The notes below the pieces were generated by a model. It was not told the DNA's origin and searched no databases. It worked only from the letters and a program-made list of their open reading frames with translations. Shown here piece after piece: positions 44,787 to 55,364 of a stretch of 64,000 nt of DNA. The translations under genes were made by a program, and so were the position numbers. Numbering within the stretch: the stretch's first letter is position 1; every line of letters begins with the position of its first letter. The stretch is from contig NVUY01000018.1 of the NCBI GenBank assembly GCA_002733215.1, positions 207 through 64,206 of the forward strand. Reading direction: 5' to 3'. The stretch comes from Sulfurovum sp. (GTDB taxonomy: Bacteria; Campylobacterota; Campylobacteria; Campylobacterales; Sulfurovaceae).

Positions 44787-46364
44787 TTACAATGGTATTG
44801 TTAAAACAACAATATTTTTATTGGCTTTTCTCTGGTATTGGCAGCTATGCATAAGGTTTTTTACCAAATGAATACCTAAACCGCCTATTTCACGTTCATC
44901 AATAGAGAGATGTGTATTGTCCGTACCACCATCAAAAGGATTGAATGGCATAGCATCATCTTCAATAATAATGATCAACTCATCCTCCAAACGTTTAAAG
45001 GCTACATTGATGGTATGTACCTTGTTGTCTTTATACCCATAAGAGATAATATTATTGATCAGGTCATCTAAAGCAAGGTTGACTTTTTGATTGGGAGTAT
45101 CACTTATTTTATTCTCTTCACAAAAAGTATCAAAACCTTCGGTAATAAGCCTTATGTTATCAAGCTGATTTTCAATAGAAATAGTGAGACTCGCTAAAAC
45201 ACTCTGTCCCGAATAAAAACATGACAGCACCGTTATGTCATCGGTTTGACTGGCACTGTTCTCATAAGTAGAAATATCCTTCATTAACAGATCGATACTT
45301 GTTTTTACCTCTTTACAGTCATGTTCCAATAAAAAGTTTTCTAAGCGTTTCTCGCCATAAAGTTCTTCCTCCGGGTTCATGGCTTCCGTCACTCCGTCCG
45401 TGTATAAAAACAGGGTATCAAACTTCTCTAAGGTTATGAGGTCTTCTTTATACACCAAGCCGTCCATAGCCGCAACAATCGGTCCATGCTTTTGATTTAA
45501 GGTCAGCAGGCTTTTGTTTTCTCTGATAAGATAAGGATAATTATGCCCTGCATTGGTAAAACGAAGTTCGCCGGTATGAATATTCAAAATGGCTAAAAAA
45601 ACCGTGACAAAAAGATTTTCATCATTACCTTCACACAACTCATCATTCACGCGGGTCATAATACTCGCTGTTGAAAAATCCGAAGAAGCATAAGACTTTA
45701 TCAGAGTCTTTGTCATAGCCATAAACAGGGCTGCAGGAGCACCTTTACCGGAAACATCTCCCACACACAGACATAAAGATTCACTGTCGATCATAAAAGC
45801 GTCATAAAAATCACCACCGATTTCACGGGCAGGTTTTAAAGTGGCATACACTTCAATAGCCTCATCCTGGGGAAAGGTGGTAGGCACCATCGAGAGTTGA
45901 ATATCACGGGCTACATTCAATTCATCCTGCATACGCTGCTGTTGTTGCTGGATAAGCGCATGCGCCTCTCTTAACTCTACAGCTTGCTGGGTTAAAGCAA
46001 GATGGGTATGCACCCTTGATTCCAGGGTTTTGGGAGAGATAGGTTTGGTAATATAGTCGATTGCCCCTACATCAAAACCCTTGGTCTCATCCATATCCTC
46101 ACTCATCGCTGAGACAAAAATAATGGGTATATCTTTAGTCTTCTCATCTTCTTTAAGCTGACGGCACACTTCATACCCATCCATATCAGGCATCATAATG
46201 TCCAATAAGATCAGATCAGGTTTATTCGATGAACGCGCGGCTTTTAAGGCTTGTAGACCGCTTTTAGCCGCCATCATCTTATATTTGCCTTTTAAGAGTT
46301 CTACCAGGATATTAATATTTAAAGGTTCGTCATCTACGACCAGAATTTTTTTCAAAGCGTTCAT
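44787..46364 (-). CDS. RsbU-like response regulator: receiver, PP2C-type phosphatase and HATPase domain
   Basis: 525 residues in three domains. A receiver at about 5-120 has phospho-acceptor Asp in LILLDIMMP. A coiled linker leads to a SpoIIE/PP2C phosphatase (about 165-375) with GGDFYDAF, GDVSGKGAPAALFMA, YTDGVTEA and TDDITVL metal sites intact. A C-terminal RsbW-type ATPase (about 390-525) has an intact N-box (LALDDLINNIISYGYKD) and GGLGIHLVKN. Phosphatase and kinase of the partner-switch are thus on one chain, gated by a receiver. The start directly follows the stop of the giant kinase (TAAATG), its likely phosphodonor. Confidence 0.9.
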   Translation of the reverse strand: MNALKKILVVDDEPLNINILVELLKGKYKMMAAKSGLQALKAARSSNKPDLILLDIMMPDMDGYEVCRQLKEDEKTKDIPIIFVSAMSEDMDETKGFDVGAIDYITKPISPKTLESRVHTHLALTQQAVELREAHALIQQQQQRMQDELNVARDIQLSMVPTTFPQDEAIEVYATLKPAREIGGDFYDAFMIDSESLCLCVGDVSGKGAPAALFMAMTKTLIKSYASSDFSTASIMTRVNDELCEGNDENLFVTVFLAILNIHTGELRFTNAGHNYPYLIRENKSLLTLNQKHGPIVAAMDGLVYKEDLITLEKFDTLFLYTDGVTEAMNPEEELYGEKRLENFLLEHDCKEVKTSIDLLMKDISTYENSASQTDDITVLSCFYSGQSVLASLTISIENQLDNIRLITEGFDTFCEENKISDTPNQKVNLALDDLINNIISYGYKDNKVHTINVAFKRLEDELIIIIEDDAMPFNPFDGGTDNTHLSIDEREIGGLGIHLVKNLMHSCQYQRKANKNIVVLTIPL

Positions 46365-49300
46365 TTAACTCTCTCCATTATCAATAAGCATTAGGGCTTC
46401 ATCAAAATCATATTCGTCTATTAAAGCATTTATCTTAGCCAATGTATCCTTAAGTGCATCATTCAGGGCATAGGTATTGAACTCTTTAATGATCTCTTCA
46501 CATTTTTGAGGCTCCATGGATTCAAGTGCCTCTTTAAGTGTTTTAACTAAGACTTTTTCATCTTCTGTACTTAAGTCTTTTTTATCGCCTGAAACTTCTA
46601 TGTCTTCAGGGTCTACGAGCTTTTCTCTTAACTCATTCAACACATCTTCCAATGCTTTATGCACACCTTGGATCAATGTTTTGTCTTTTGTTTTATCCAG
46701 TACGCTTACGAGAGTATTCAGTTCACCGGCACCCACACTCGCTGAGAGACCTTTAAGCGTATGTGTACCTCTCGCAAACTCTTCTTCATCCATCGCTTCC
46801 AAATTGAGATCTGTATATTTTTTCAGAAAATTATGCAAAAGACTTAGATATATTTTTTTATCACCTGAGAGGTACCCTAAACCTTGTGCTGTGTCCATTG
46901 TGACAAAATCAGGAACTACCAGATTATCTTCTGTTACCTCATTGTCCTCTTCCTTCAAGTCTGTTTTTTTACTTAAACGTTTAAGCAGGGTAGCATACAG
47001 TTTTTCAACCTCTATAGGTTTATTGAGATGTTCGTCCATCCCTGCGGCTTTTGTTTTTTCTATATCTTCAACCATAGCATTGGCAGTCAAGGCAATGATC
47101 TGGATGCTTTTATCAAGCTGTCTGATCTGTCTTGTTGCCTCATAACCATCCATCACCGGCATTTGAAGATCCATAAAGATCAGTTCATACTTTTCAGGGT
47201 TTTCTTTATATTTATTGACCGCTTCCTGACCGTCATTGGCGATATCGATAATGATCCCGCTCTCTTCCAGGAGACCGGTAATGATCTCCTGATTGGTTTC
47301 ATTGTCTTCGGCCAGGAGAATATGGCTTCCCTTGAGTGTTTTCATCTCAGAGCGTAAGCTTTTTGAAGTTTCGGGTAAGTGCATCTGCACGGTTTCACCT
47401 TTTAAGAACAGACCACTCAAAATATCATTGAGGATCGAAGGATTAACAGGTTTTTGCAAAAAGATATCGATCCCCGCTTTTTTGGCCGCTTCAACAAGGC
47501 TCTCTTCATGATAAGCAGAGATCATCACCACGGTAGGGATCGTTTCTTTATTGCTTATCTTTTGGATTTGTTGTGTGGCTTCTATGCCATTGAGTTCAGG
47601 CATATTCCAATCCATTAAAATAAGGTCATAAGGTGTTTTATTTTCTTTCACCATTTTCACGGCTTCTTTTCCATTGTAAGCATGTGCGACCTTCACGCCA
47701 AAGGTATGCAGGGTGGTGCTTAAAATGCTGTGCCAGGATTCATTGTCATCTACCACTAAAATCGTTTTGTCTCCAAAAACATTATAATTAATCAGGTTAC
47801 TTTTTTCTTTCAAGTCTATTTCAAAGATAAAGCTGCTGCCCACACCTTTTTCACTTTCTACCCAGATCTTACCGCCCATGAGTTCCACTAACTGTTTAGA
47901 GATGGTTAACCCAAGACCGGTTCCTCCATACTTTCTCGTGGTACTTCCATCTGCTTGAGAAAAAGACTTAAAGAGTTTCTTAACTTGTTCCGGACGCAGT
48001 CCTATGCCTGTATCTCTCACTTCAAATCTAAATCTGTCTGGTTGTACTTTTTCTACATAGACGGACACTTCACCTTTTTCGGTGAACTTGATGGCATTAC
48101 CTAAAAGGTTGGTTAAAATTTGCGAAACTCTGAGACTGTCCCCAAAAAAGTTCTTTCCTACATCTTTACCATAGCCCACAACCAATTCAAGATCTTTTTC
48201 CTCTGCTTTGATCTCAATAAGTTGGATCACATCACCGATCACTTGATAGATATCAAAATCTATTTTTTCTATAGTCAGTTTTCCTGCTTCTATTTTGGAA
48301 AAATCCAAAATATCATTGATAATACCTAAAAGAGATTTTGCTGAATTGTCTACTTTTTGCAGGTAATTTTTCTGTTTGTCACTCAAATCTGTCTGAAGCG
48401 CTAAATGCGTCATCCCTATGATCCCGTTCATCGGTGTTCTGATCTCATGAGACATATTGGCGAGGAATTCGGATTTAGATTTGGTTGCCGCTTCTGCTTT
48501 GCTGCGTTCTTGTTCTAACTCTTTTTGCGCTTTTTTTGCATCATTAATATCAATAATAACACCATTCATTCTTATAGGATTTCCATCTTCATCATATTCA
48601 GAAATTTTTCCAATAACAGTTGTCCATAACCAGGAGCCATCAGAACAACGCATCCTATAATCAACTTTATACAGATCTGCTTCACCATTTAAATGGGCAT
48701 CTAAAGCTTTTCGAGTTTTATCGACATCATCGGGATGCAATAACTCATCCCAAAAGAAATCTAAACCATCCTTAAAAGGATTAAACATTTCTGTACCAGA
48801 TCCTTTTTCTAAAATTTTATCTGCTTCATAACCAAGCATAGTGGCAAAAACATCTCCAACTAACAGCTCTGCACTTTGTGGCTTAAAATACCAAAAACCA
48901 AGATTTGCATATTGAGATGCAAATGTCATCTGGTCAGTATTTTTCTTAATAGCCTCTTCCAGGAGTTTTCTCTCTGTTATATCTCTTACAACAGCATAAA
49001 TATGAGGTTCATTATTGAGTGTCATTGTTGAAAGTATAACTTCTGCATGAAAAAGTTCTTTTGTATTTATTCGTATATGAATCCAATCAAATTTTTGTGT
49101 TCCCTTATTAAAAACATTAATAACATTTTGATTTGCTAAAGCTGAACTCAACTCACCATTTTTTTGTTTCAATGGTGAATAGGTTTCTGGTCTTGAACCG
49201 ATGAATTCTTCTTTTTTAGCAACTCCAAATAGTTTCAGTGCAGCTTCATTACAATTAACGATCTCACCCTTTTTATTAATTACTGTAATACTATCGGGAG

Positions 49301-52300
49301 AAGCATCAAAAAGTGTACTGAAACGAGATTGAGACTCTTTGATTTCTTCTTCTGCTAATTTAAGTTTTGTAATATCAGTCACAGATCCGCTTGTTTTTAA
49401 TGCATTTCCTTGTTTATCTCTTAAGGTTTTTGCGCGAGAACGTAACCATACAAAAGTGCCATTTTTATGTCGCATACGAAAAACAACATCATAAACAGCG
49501 TCTTCTTTTAAGTGGGCATCAAAGGCAGATGATGATTTTTTTACATCATCAGGATGCACATAAGAGATCCACTCATCAGGACTTATTTGAATTTCATTTT
49601 CTTTATAGCCTAACATCTCTTTAAATTGTGGTGACCACCATAATGTGTTTTGTATATAATCCACTTCCCACAAGCCATCACCACTTCCGGCTATGGTAAG
49701 ATTTAAACGTTCTTGCGTCTCTTTCATTTGATCTTCAATCACTTTACGTTTTTCGATCTCTTTTGCCATTTTTCTATTCCAAAAAACAAACATTAAAATG
49801 AGAAGCAGTGCCGCTCCTGCGATCTTATATAAAAGTGAATAATCTGTTCTTTCTACATAATCCTGCTTGATCCAACGGTTGAATATCTCATGATGTTCTT
49901 CTTCACTGATCGCAGAAATAGCCCTGTTTAGGATCTCTACCAAGGGTTTATAATCTTCCCTTACCCCTAAGCCTAAAGAGGTGCTAAACTCTGTTTTTCC
50001 TACGATCTTTATGTTACTTAAACCCAGTTTTGTGATCGTGTAGCTTCCCAGGGCAAAAGTACAGACTAAGGCATCAATTTTACCACTGGAGACTGCGTCT
50101 AAGCCTTCACTTACTGTAGCTACTGTTGCAAAAGTGATGCTTGGAAATTTTTGTTTGATTTGTTCCGTATAACCATAATCTTTGATCAGAGCTATTTTAA
50201 GATCAGATATAGCGCTTAAACCCTCAACATATCTATGCTCTTTATGCATCACGATCACAATATCATTGCTAATATAAGGTTCTGTGAATATAAGACCTTT
50301 TCGTGTTGAATCCGTGGTTTCAGATAAAACATCTACCTCTCTGCTTTCCGATAAAGCAACTGACTCCCCCCAGGATGAAGTAGGAATACGGGCAAAGATG
50401 AAGCCTGTTAAAGACTCTAGTTTGTCAAGATATTCCGCAATAATTCCAACATATTTCCCTTTCTCGTTAAAGGCTTCAAATGGCAACCAGTCAGGGTCTC
50501 CTGTAAACTTGATCACGGGATGAAGTTTGATCCACTCTTTTTCTGATTCAGAGAGTTCAATTTTTTTATCTAAGAATTTGTATTGAACATAAATATCTTC
50601 AATTCTTTTATATTGTTTTTTATCTAAAAAAGAGAAGGTACTCAAATAAGGGACATCATCTTTTTTAAGATTTTTAACACCCTTATAATCAAAGCTAAGT
50701 TTGACATAACCTACTTTTAAAGGATTCCCATCTCCCGTATAGAAGCTGTCTTTGGCTACTTGCGAAGATTTGTCATCTTTATGCTTACTATCATTGTCTT
50801 TAACCTGCAAGAACAAAGCGTTTGTACCCTCATCATACACCTCTATGGTATGTAAAGAGGGAATGCTTTTTATAAAAGCTTGTAGTATGGTTTTTAATTT
50901 TTTTGCTTTCTCATGAAAAATATACTCTGAACTTATTTGTGTAATAAGATTTGAGATTCCAAGTTGTAGATTGATTTTACCTTCAATATAGTGTTTGTAG
51001 ACGTTTTTATAAGTATCTTCTTTTTTAAGTTTTTTGAGTGCTTTATTGAACCTGTCACGTATTTTTTCATTTTTAAAAGCTACATAATAATAAGTTTTTT
51101 CAGGAAAAATATCATGCACATCATACTCTTCTTCAAGCTCAAGTTTGTCTTTAAAATTATATTTTTGCCATTGAAATATCGTCTTGTCAACAACAATTGC
51201 TTCTACTTGTTCTATAAAAAACAGTCTATGCTGTTCAGTTTGGTCCACAATCTCCTGATACTTTTTTGTGCGGGTTGCTGCACCTTCTTTAAAGAGTTCA
51301 TGAAAACGTGGTGTTAACACCTTATTTGCACCTATCCAGGTTGTTAGCGTTCTATCTACAAGGTCATCTTCATTCTCAATAATGAGTTTGTCTTTTTTTC
51401 GTGTGATAACGACATTGTCAAAGGTCATAAAAGGCTCAGAATAAAAAAGCCCGCTGTCTTTAATCTTTTCTACGGTGACGGCAACATCAATATTTTTATT
51501 TTTTTGTAAGATATGTGACGCTTTTCTAAAAGAGACTTGCCGAATATCACCAGTCTTGTAACCCGCTAAAACCAAAGCTTTGGATGCCAGATCAAGTTCT
51601 ATGCCTTTTTGACTTGTCTTGCCGAACATAAAAGGGGGGCGGTTATACCCCACAGCGATATTTAGTGTGTTTTTATTGAGTACATAAGAGATCTTTTTAA
51701 ACCACTTTTCATAAATTCTATTGGCGGTTTTTTCATTTATGTTATGTAATGATTTATTAAGTATAGAGAGTAAAAGCGGATTGTCTTTGTGGACTCCCAT
51801 ATGCAGATTTTCAGGTTTCTTATCTTTTATGTCACCTGCAATTTTTAGATTGTTTAAAAAGTTTTCTTTTATGATGTATGCCGTAGAAATGTTGTCTCCT
51901 ACAAAAGCATCGGCTTCTTGGGTATCTACGGCTATAAGCGCTTCTAAGACATTAGCTTTGCTAATAATCTTTATATCCGGATAATTTTTTCTCAACCAGG
52001 CTTCCATAGCGTAGTCTTTAACCACAGCAATACTTTTATGTTTTAAATCTTTTAAAGAGCTAATATTTTTACTGTTTTTATTGATATAAATATAATCAGA
52101 CATTTGAAAGTACGGCACAGTACAATCAATAAAACTTTCCCTCTCTTTTGAATAATAAATAGCAGGTAACAGATCTAGTTTTTTATCTTTAAAGTCTTTG
52201 ATAAGTTCTGCCCACGTTTTGCCAAAATGTATCTCAAACTTCAGACCGGATATTTTTTCTATTTCTTTTAAATAGTCATTCGCATAACCATCATGATGCC

Positions 52301-53924
52301 CTTTGGAATTCACAAAGTCGAAAGGAGCCCAAGCCATTTCTCCGGCTACATGAACAGTTTTATGTTCTTGCAGCCATTTTCTCTCTTCTTTTGTAAAAAC
52401 AGTATTGGAATAAAAGTTACTGCTTTCCGGAAGCCATTTGGCTTCTATGGCTTCAAGTTTTGATTTAGAAACTTTTTTAAACCCCTCATTTATTTTTTTT
52501 GCCAAGAGAGGCGAATGCACCAGAGGGTACATTTCAAAAAAGTAAAGTTTTGACAAGGGAATTGTTTTATAAGGGTTAGTCAGCGTAAGACCTGAGTCTT
52601 TGTCTCGTTTAAATGCCTCAATGTTCTGGATAAGTTTTCGTTCTGTGTAGGTTTCAATCTCTTTAACCTGATCGATCTTTTTACTTATGTCTTCAAAAAA
52701 CGTTTCAGGATTTATCTTAACTTCTTTCCCGTTTAATTTATCTACACCCAGGTTTTCATAGGCTTTGATCTTTAAAAGAAGTTCTTTATTCATGGTCTTG
52801 TCATAAAAATCCAGCGTATTTTTATCGGCAATGTGCTCAAAAGTTTTCAGATAGATCTTTTCCTGGGTATTTGCTGTAAGGTAGTATTCAAAAATTTCCG
52901 GTGAAAAATCATTTTTGGAGAACAGAGAACTTAAGGCCGCTCTTTTTTGTCCTATACTCTCTTTGTACATTAACAATGTAGAATAAACATACAAGGCATC
53001 ACGAATCTGTTTGTTCTCAACTTTATCTGAAACATCAGCGATATTGAGAAGCAGGGAGGCAATGTGCTGTGTGTATTTGGAATAACTTTTAGAAAAATCA
53101 ATATTTAATTTATCGATATTTTCTCTTAAAAGATATAAATGTCTGAACTTTATATTTAATTCATTATATTCATTTTCAGTGAAATATTCTTTCAGTAAAG
53201 AAGCATTAGTATTAAAATAGATGAGCAGATTTTGTATCTCTGTATCACTCTTTTTTCTGGTCTCCTCTAATTTGTTATGAAATTTTTTCCCATCAGAGCC
53301 AACAAAGCCTGCCGAAGCACCCCGTTCTTTCTGTAAAATATGTATAGTATCGGTAAAGTGACGAACCAGATCAAAAAGAGTATTTAAAGAACTGCTAGTA
53401 CTTGCATCCACTACCGCTTGTTTTGTATCAAAAAAGAGGTTTAATTTTCCCTCTTGTATATCTTGAAAAAGAGCATCATAATTATCATAAGGCACAATGC
53501 TGATCTCAGGATAATCTTTTTTAAGGACTTTACCAAAAAAAGGATCTATCACACCCACGCGTTGAGAAGTAAGCTCTAAGAGATAATTTTTAGGAGCAAA
53601 AAGAGAGATCTCACTCTTGTAAATAGCCTTTGCCTTATAGGTATTGTTTATATCTGCATAAGCGCCGCTATGAATGTCTGCCTCTTTATTTTTAATAGCA
53701 TCAATACTTTCAGTCCACTCTTTTAATGCAAATTTAACCGGTATATCATTCACTCTTGACCACTCTTTCCAGATATCTACTAAAAGACCTTGGGCTTTCT
53801 TTTCACTGTCAAGATAAGTATAAGGCGCATAATCTTTATCGCCTGTTATGACTAAGGGTTTTGTTATATTTGAAAAAAGAAATACAGGAAGCAATACAGA
53901 TAGAATAAAAAAACGAAGAAGCAT
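46365..53924 (-). CDS. Giant hybrid histidine kinase with four substrate-binding-like domains and an inserted NIT domain
   Basis: 2519 residues. Signal peptide (1-19). First SBP_bac_3-like domain about 20-180, interrupted by a helical NIT (nitrate/nitrite-sensing) segment at about 185-440 (HILQKERGASAGFVGSDG) and resumed to about 500. Second SBP domain about 520-750, third about 755-985. An unassigned segment runs from about 985 to 1130, and the fourth SBP domain spans about 1135-1355. One membrane segment (about 1362-1383) leads to three PAS domains (about 1400-1790). HisKA carries MSHEIRTPMNG (about 1828) and is followed by HATPase, two receivers (LILMDWNMP; IFMDLQMP) and an HPt domain with HTLKG (about 2390). 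All phosphorelay residues are present. Binding proteins suggest amino acids or similar solutes as ligands. The RsbU-like gene follows without a gap. Confidence 0.88.
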   Translation of the reverse strand: MLLRFFILSVLLPVFLFSNITKPLVITGDKDYAPYTYLDSEKKAQGLLVDIWKEWSRVNDIPVKFALKEWTESIDAIKNKEADIHSGAYADINNTYKAKAIYKSEISLFAPKNYLLELTSQRVGVIDPFFGKVLKKDYPEISIVPYDNYDALFQDIQEGKLNLFFDTKQAVVDASTSSSLNTLFDLVRHFTDTIHILQKERGASAGFVGSDGKKFHNKLEETRKKSDTEIQNLLIYFNTNASLLKEYFTENEYNELNIKFRHLYLLRENIDKLNIDFSKSYSKYTQHIASLLLNIADVSDKVENKQIRDALYVYSTLLMYKESIGQKRAALSSLFSKNDFSPEIFEYYLTANTQEKIYLKTFEHIADKNTLDFYDKTMNKELLLKIKAYENLGVDKLNGKEVKINPETFFEDISKKIDQVKEIETYTERKLIQNIEAFKRDKDSGLTLTNPYKTIPLSKLYFFEMYPLVHSPLLAKKINEGFKKVSKSKLEAIEAKWLPESSNFYSNTVFTKEERKWLQEHKTVHVAGEMAWAPFDFVNSKGHHDGYANDYLKEIEKISGLKFEIHFGKTWAELIKDFKDKKLDLLPAIYYSKERESFIDCTVPYFQMSDYIYINKNSKNISSLKDLKHKSIAVVKDYAMEAWLRKNYPDIKIISKANVLEALIAVDTQEADAFVGDNISTAYIIKENFLNNLKIAGDIKDKKPENLHMGVHKDNPLLLSILNKSLHNINEKTANRIYEKWFKKISYVLNKNTLNIAVGYNRPPFMFGKTSQKGIELDLASKALVLAGYKTGDIRQVSFRKASHILQKNKNIDVAVTVEKIKDSGLFYSEPFMTFDNVVITRKKDKLIIENEDDLVDRTLTTWIGANKVLTPRFHELFKEGAATRTKKYQEIVDQTEQHRLFFIEQVEAIVVDKTIFQWQKYNFKDKLELEEEYDVHDIFPEKTYYYVAFKNEKIRDRFNKALKKLKKEDTYKNVYKHYIEGKINLQLGISNLITQISSEYIFHEKAKKLKTILQAFIKSIPSLHTIEVYDEGTNALFLQVKDNDSKHKDDKSSQVAKDSFYTGDGNPLKVGYVKLSFDYKGVKNLKKDDVPYLSTFSFLDKKQYKRIEDIYVQYKFLDKKIELSESEKEWIKLHPVIKFTGDPDWLPFEAFNEKGKYVGIIAEYLDKLESLTGFIFARIPTSSWGESVALSESREVDVLSETTDSTRKGLIFTEPYISNDIVIVMHKEHRYVEGLSAISDLKIALIKDYGYTEQIKQKFPSITFATVATVSEGLDAVSSGKIDALVCTFALGSYTITKLGLSNIKIVGKTEFSTSLGLGVREDYKPLVEILNRAISAISEEEHHEIFNRWIKQDYVERTDYSLLYKIAGAALLLILMFVFWNRKMAKEIEKRKVIEDQMKETQERLNLTIAGSGDGLWEVDYIQNTLWWSPQFKEMLGYKENEIQISPDEWISYVHPDDVKKSSSAFDAHLKEDAVYDVVFRMRHKNGTFVWLRSRAKTLRDKQGNALKTSGSVTDITKLKLAEEEIKESQSRFSTLFDASPDSITVINKKGEIVNCNEAALKLFGVAKKEEFIGSRPETYSPLKQKNGELSSALANQNVINVFNKGTQKFDWIHIRINTKELFHAEVILSTMTLNNEPHIYAVVRDITERKLLEEAIKKNTDQMTFASQYANLGFWYFKPQSAELLVGDVFATMLGYEADKILEKGSGTEMFNPFKDGLDFFWDELLHPDDVDKTRKALDAHLNGEADLYKVDYRMRCSDGSWLWTTVIGKISEYDEDGNPIRMNGVIIDINDAKKAQKELEQERSKAEAATKSKSEFLANMSHEIRTPMNGIIGMTHLALQTDLSDKQKNYLQKVDNSAKSLLGIINDILDFSKIEAGKLTIEKIDFDIYQVIGDVIQLIEIKAEEKDLELVVGYGKDVGKNFFGDSLRVSQILTNLLGNAIKFTEKGEVSVYVEKVQPDRFRFEVRDTGIGLRPEQVKKLFKSFSQADGSTTRKYGGTGLGLTISKQLVELMGGKIWVESEKGVGSSFIFEIDLKEKSNLINYNVFGDKTILVVDDNESWHSILSTTLHTFGVKVAHAYNGKEAVKMVKENKTPYDLILMDWNMPELNGIEATQQIQKISNKETIPTVVMISAYHEESLVEAAKKAGIDIFLQKPVNPSILNDILSGLFLKGETVQMHLPETSKSLRSEMKTLKGSHILLAEDNETNQEIITGLLEESGIIIDIANDGQEAVNKYKENPEKYELIFMDLQMPVMDGYEATRQIRQLDKSIQIIALTANAMVEDIEKTKAAGMDEHLNKPIEVEKLYATLLKRLSKKTDLKEEDNEVTEDNLVVPDFVTMDTAQGLGYLSGDKKIYLSLLHNFLKKYTDLNLEAMDEEEFARGTHTLKGLSASVGAGELNTLVSVLDKTKDKTLIQGVHKALEDVLNELREKLVDPEDIEVSGDKKDLSTEDEKVLVKTLKEALESMEPQKCEEIIKEFNTYALNDALKDTLAKINALIDEYDFDEALMLIDNGES

Positions 53925-53978
53925 TAAAAACCTTTTTTAATAGTATCAAAAGGGTAACATAAAGAGTATTAAAGTGTA

Positions 53979-54003
53979 GGCAAAGAGGAAAGAATCCTCT
54001 GCC
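53979..54003 (-). terminator. Hairpin between the NifU-like gene and the giant kinase
   Basis: Arms GGCAAAGAGGA and TCCTCTGCC (one bulged base) with a 5-base loop. It lies about 75 bases downstream of the NifU-like stop on the minus strand. A TTTTG run follows only on the plus strand, so the direction is uncertain. The rest of the 154-base gap shows nothing else. Confidence 0.3.
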
Positions 54004-54078
54004 TTTTGTTCATGGGTTTAAGACGTTATTTTATATGACATTCTTTTTTGATCTCAACTATCTTGGAATAAAAGATGA

Positions 54079-54999
54079 TTATATAGCGATGACCTGTATA
54101 TTTGGATCGAGTTTATCTCTAAGTGCATTTTGTATGGCATAGAGTGTACCCGTACCTGAACTTGAGCAGCTGCTGCAAGCACCAAGATAAGAAATGTAAA
54201 CTATATAGGCATCACCATTTTCTTCAACATTAATGATATCTATATCTCCACCATCCATGACCAGAAAATCTCTTACAGTGTTGTCAATAGCGATATCAAC
54301 AGCAATGACCTTATGGTGCGGACTTAAATCCTTAAAAGGTACATCAGATAGAGCATCCTCTGCTTCTTGTTCTTCTGCCGATGATTTTTTTTGTTCTTCA
54401 AGGAGGACTAAAAGGTTTTCTTTACAGCTTGTATCTGAAGATCCTGCTTTTGTATAACTCACAAGTTCCTCAAGTGTTTCCATATTGTGTAAGGCAATTG
54501 ATTTTTTGATGGAAGCGATACTCATAGGACTGTCTTTGCAGGGTATAGTTGTTTCTTCATGATTTAGTGAGGCATGAATATACTTTTTTACAGCCAGTTT
54601 CGCAGCATCAAGTGCAAAAGTAATCGCATAGTATTCAGAAGATGGGAGTGCTGGCATTTTGGGATTGTCACGTAAAAAGCGTTCCAAAGCCTGGTAAGTA
54701 ATACCCTCTATCTCCGGCATATTTTTACTAGCACATAAAAGTGCCAGCATATGATTGACTGCTATACCTGAAGGTATACCTTCATAAGTATAACGTGCTA
54801 AAACAATGCTGTCTTCATGCGTGTTGACAGCCCAGTGCAGTGTAAGTTTATACCCTAGTGCTTCATCTCCATAAGTATAGTTAAAAAGTTCGGCATTTAG
54901 TTCTGTAGCTTCTTCCTGAGAGATAGTACCCATATATTTAGGTTCGTTTATAAACATCTCTACCTTAATACCATACTCATTATTTGTTTGTTGATCCAT
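54079..54999 (-). CDS. nifU: NifU-family Fe-S scaffold protein
   Basis: 306 residues. The C-terminal ~85 (DGGDIDIINVEENGDAYIVY then ISYLGACSSCSSSGTG) are a NifU C-terminal domain with the CxxC that holds a transient cluster. The N-terminal part is long and lacks the three Cys of an IscU-type domain. It does not match the usual tripartite NifU. Campylobacterota use a NIF-like system as their main Fe-S machinery, so this may be a diverged accessory scaffold. ATG 54999 has AAAGGA upstream and a TATATT -10 at 55014-55019, which rules out the in-frame ATG at 55035. Confidence 0.75.
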   Translation of the reverse strand: MDQQTNNEYGIKVEMFINEPKYMGTISQEEATELNAELFNYTYGDEALGYKLTLHWAVNTHEDSIVLARYTYEGIPSGIAVNHMLALLCASKNMPEIEGITYQALERFLRDNPKMPALPSSEYYAITFALDAAKLAVKKYIHASLNHEETTIPCKDSPMSIASIKKSIALHNMETLEELVSYTKAGSSDTSCKENLLVLLEEQKKSSAEEQEAEDALSDVPFKDLSPHHKVIAVDIAIDNTVRDFLVMDGGDIDIINVEENGDAYIVYISYLGACSSCSSSGTGTLYAIQNALRDKLDPNIQVIAI

Positions 55000-55196
55000 G
55001 TTTTTTCCTTTGGAATATAGTGCCCACTTTAGCAAGCTAACCTTAACACTAGGATAAATTGAAATATTGAATGAGACTTAATGAAAAATATGTGCAACTG
55101 AAGCATCGTTTTTATTTTATTTTAGAGAGGAATAATTGTGAGTGATGTGTCATGGAGTGAATGTTTTGTATTGACGTTGTAGTTGGTGTTTGTAAT

Positions 55197-55273
<77 letters not shown>

Positions 55274-55364
55274 ACAGGATTTTAATAAGTGTTTAAACTT
55301 ATTTGGAGTGGAAGTTTATCTTTTTAAACTTAAAGTAAACCTTAGTCTAAAAAAACAAATCTCA

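Noticed and set aside
53979-54003. Intrinsic terminator of a plus-strand gene
   Set aside because: The T-run is on the plus side, but no plus-strand gene ends there. It is kept only as a hairpin of uncertain role.
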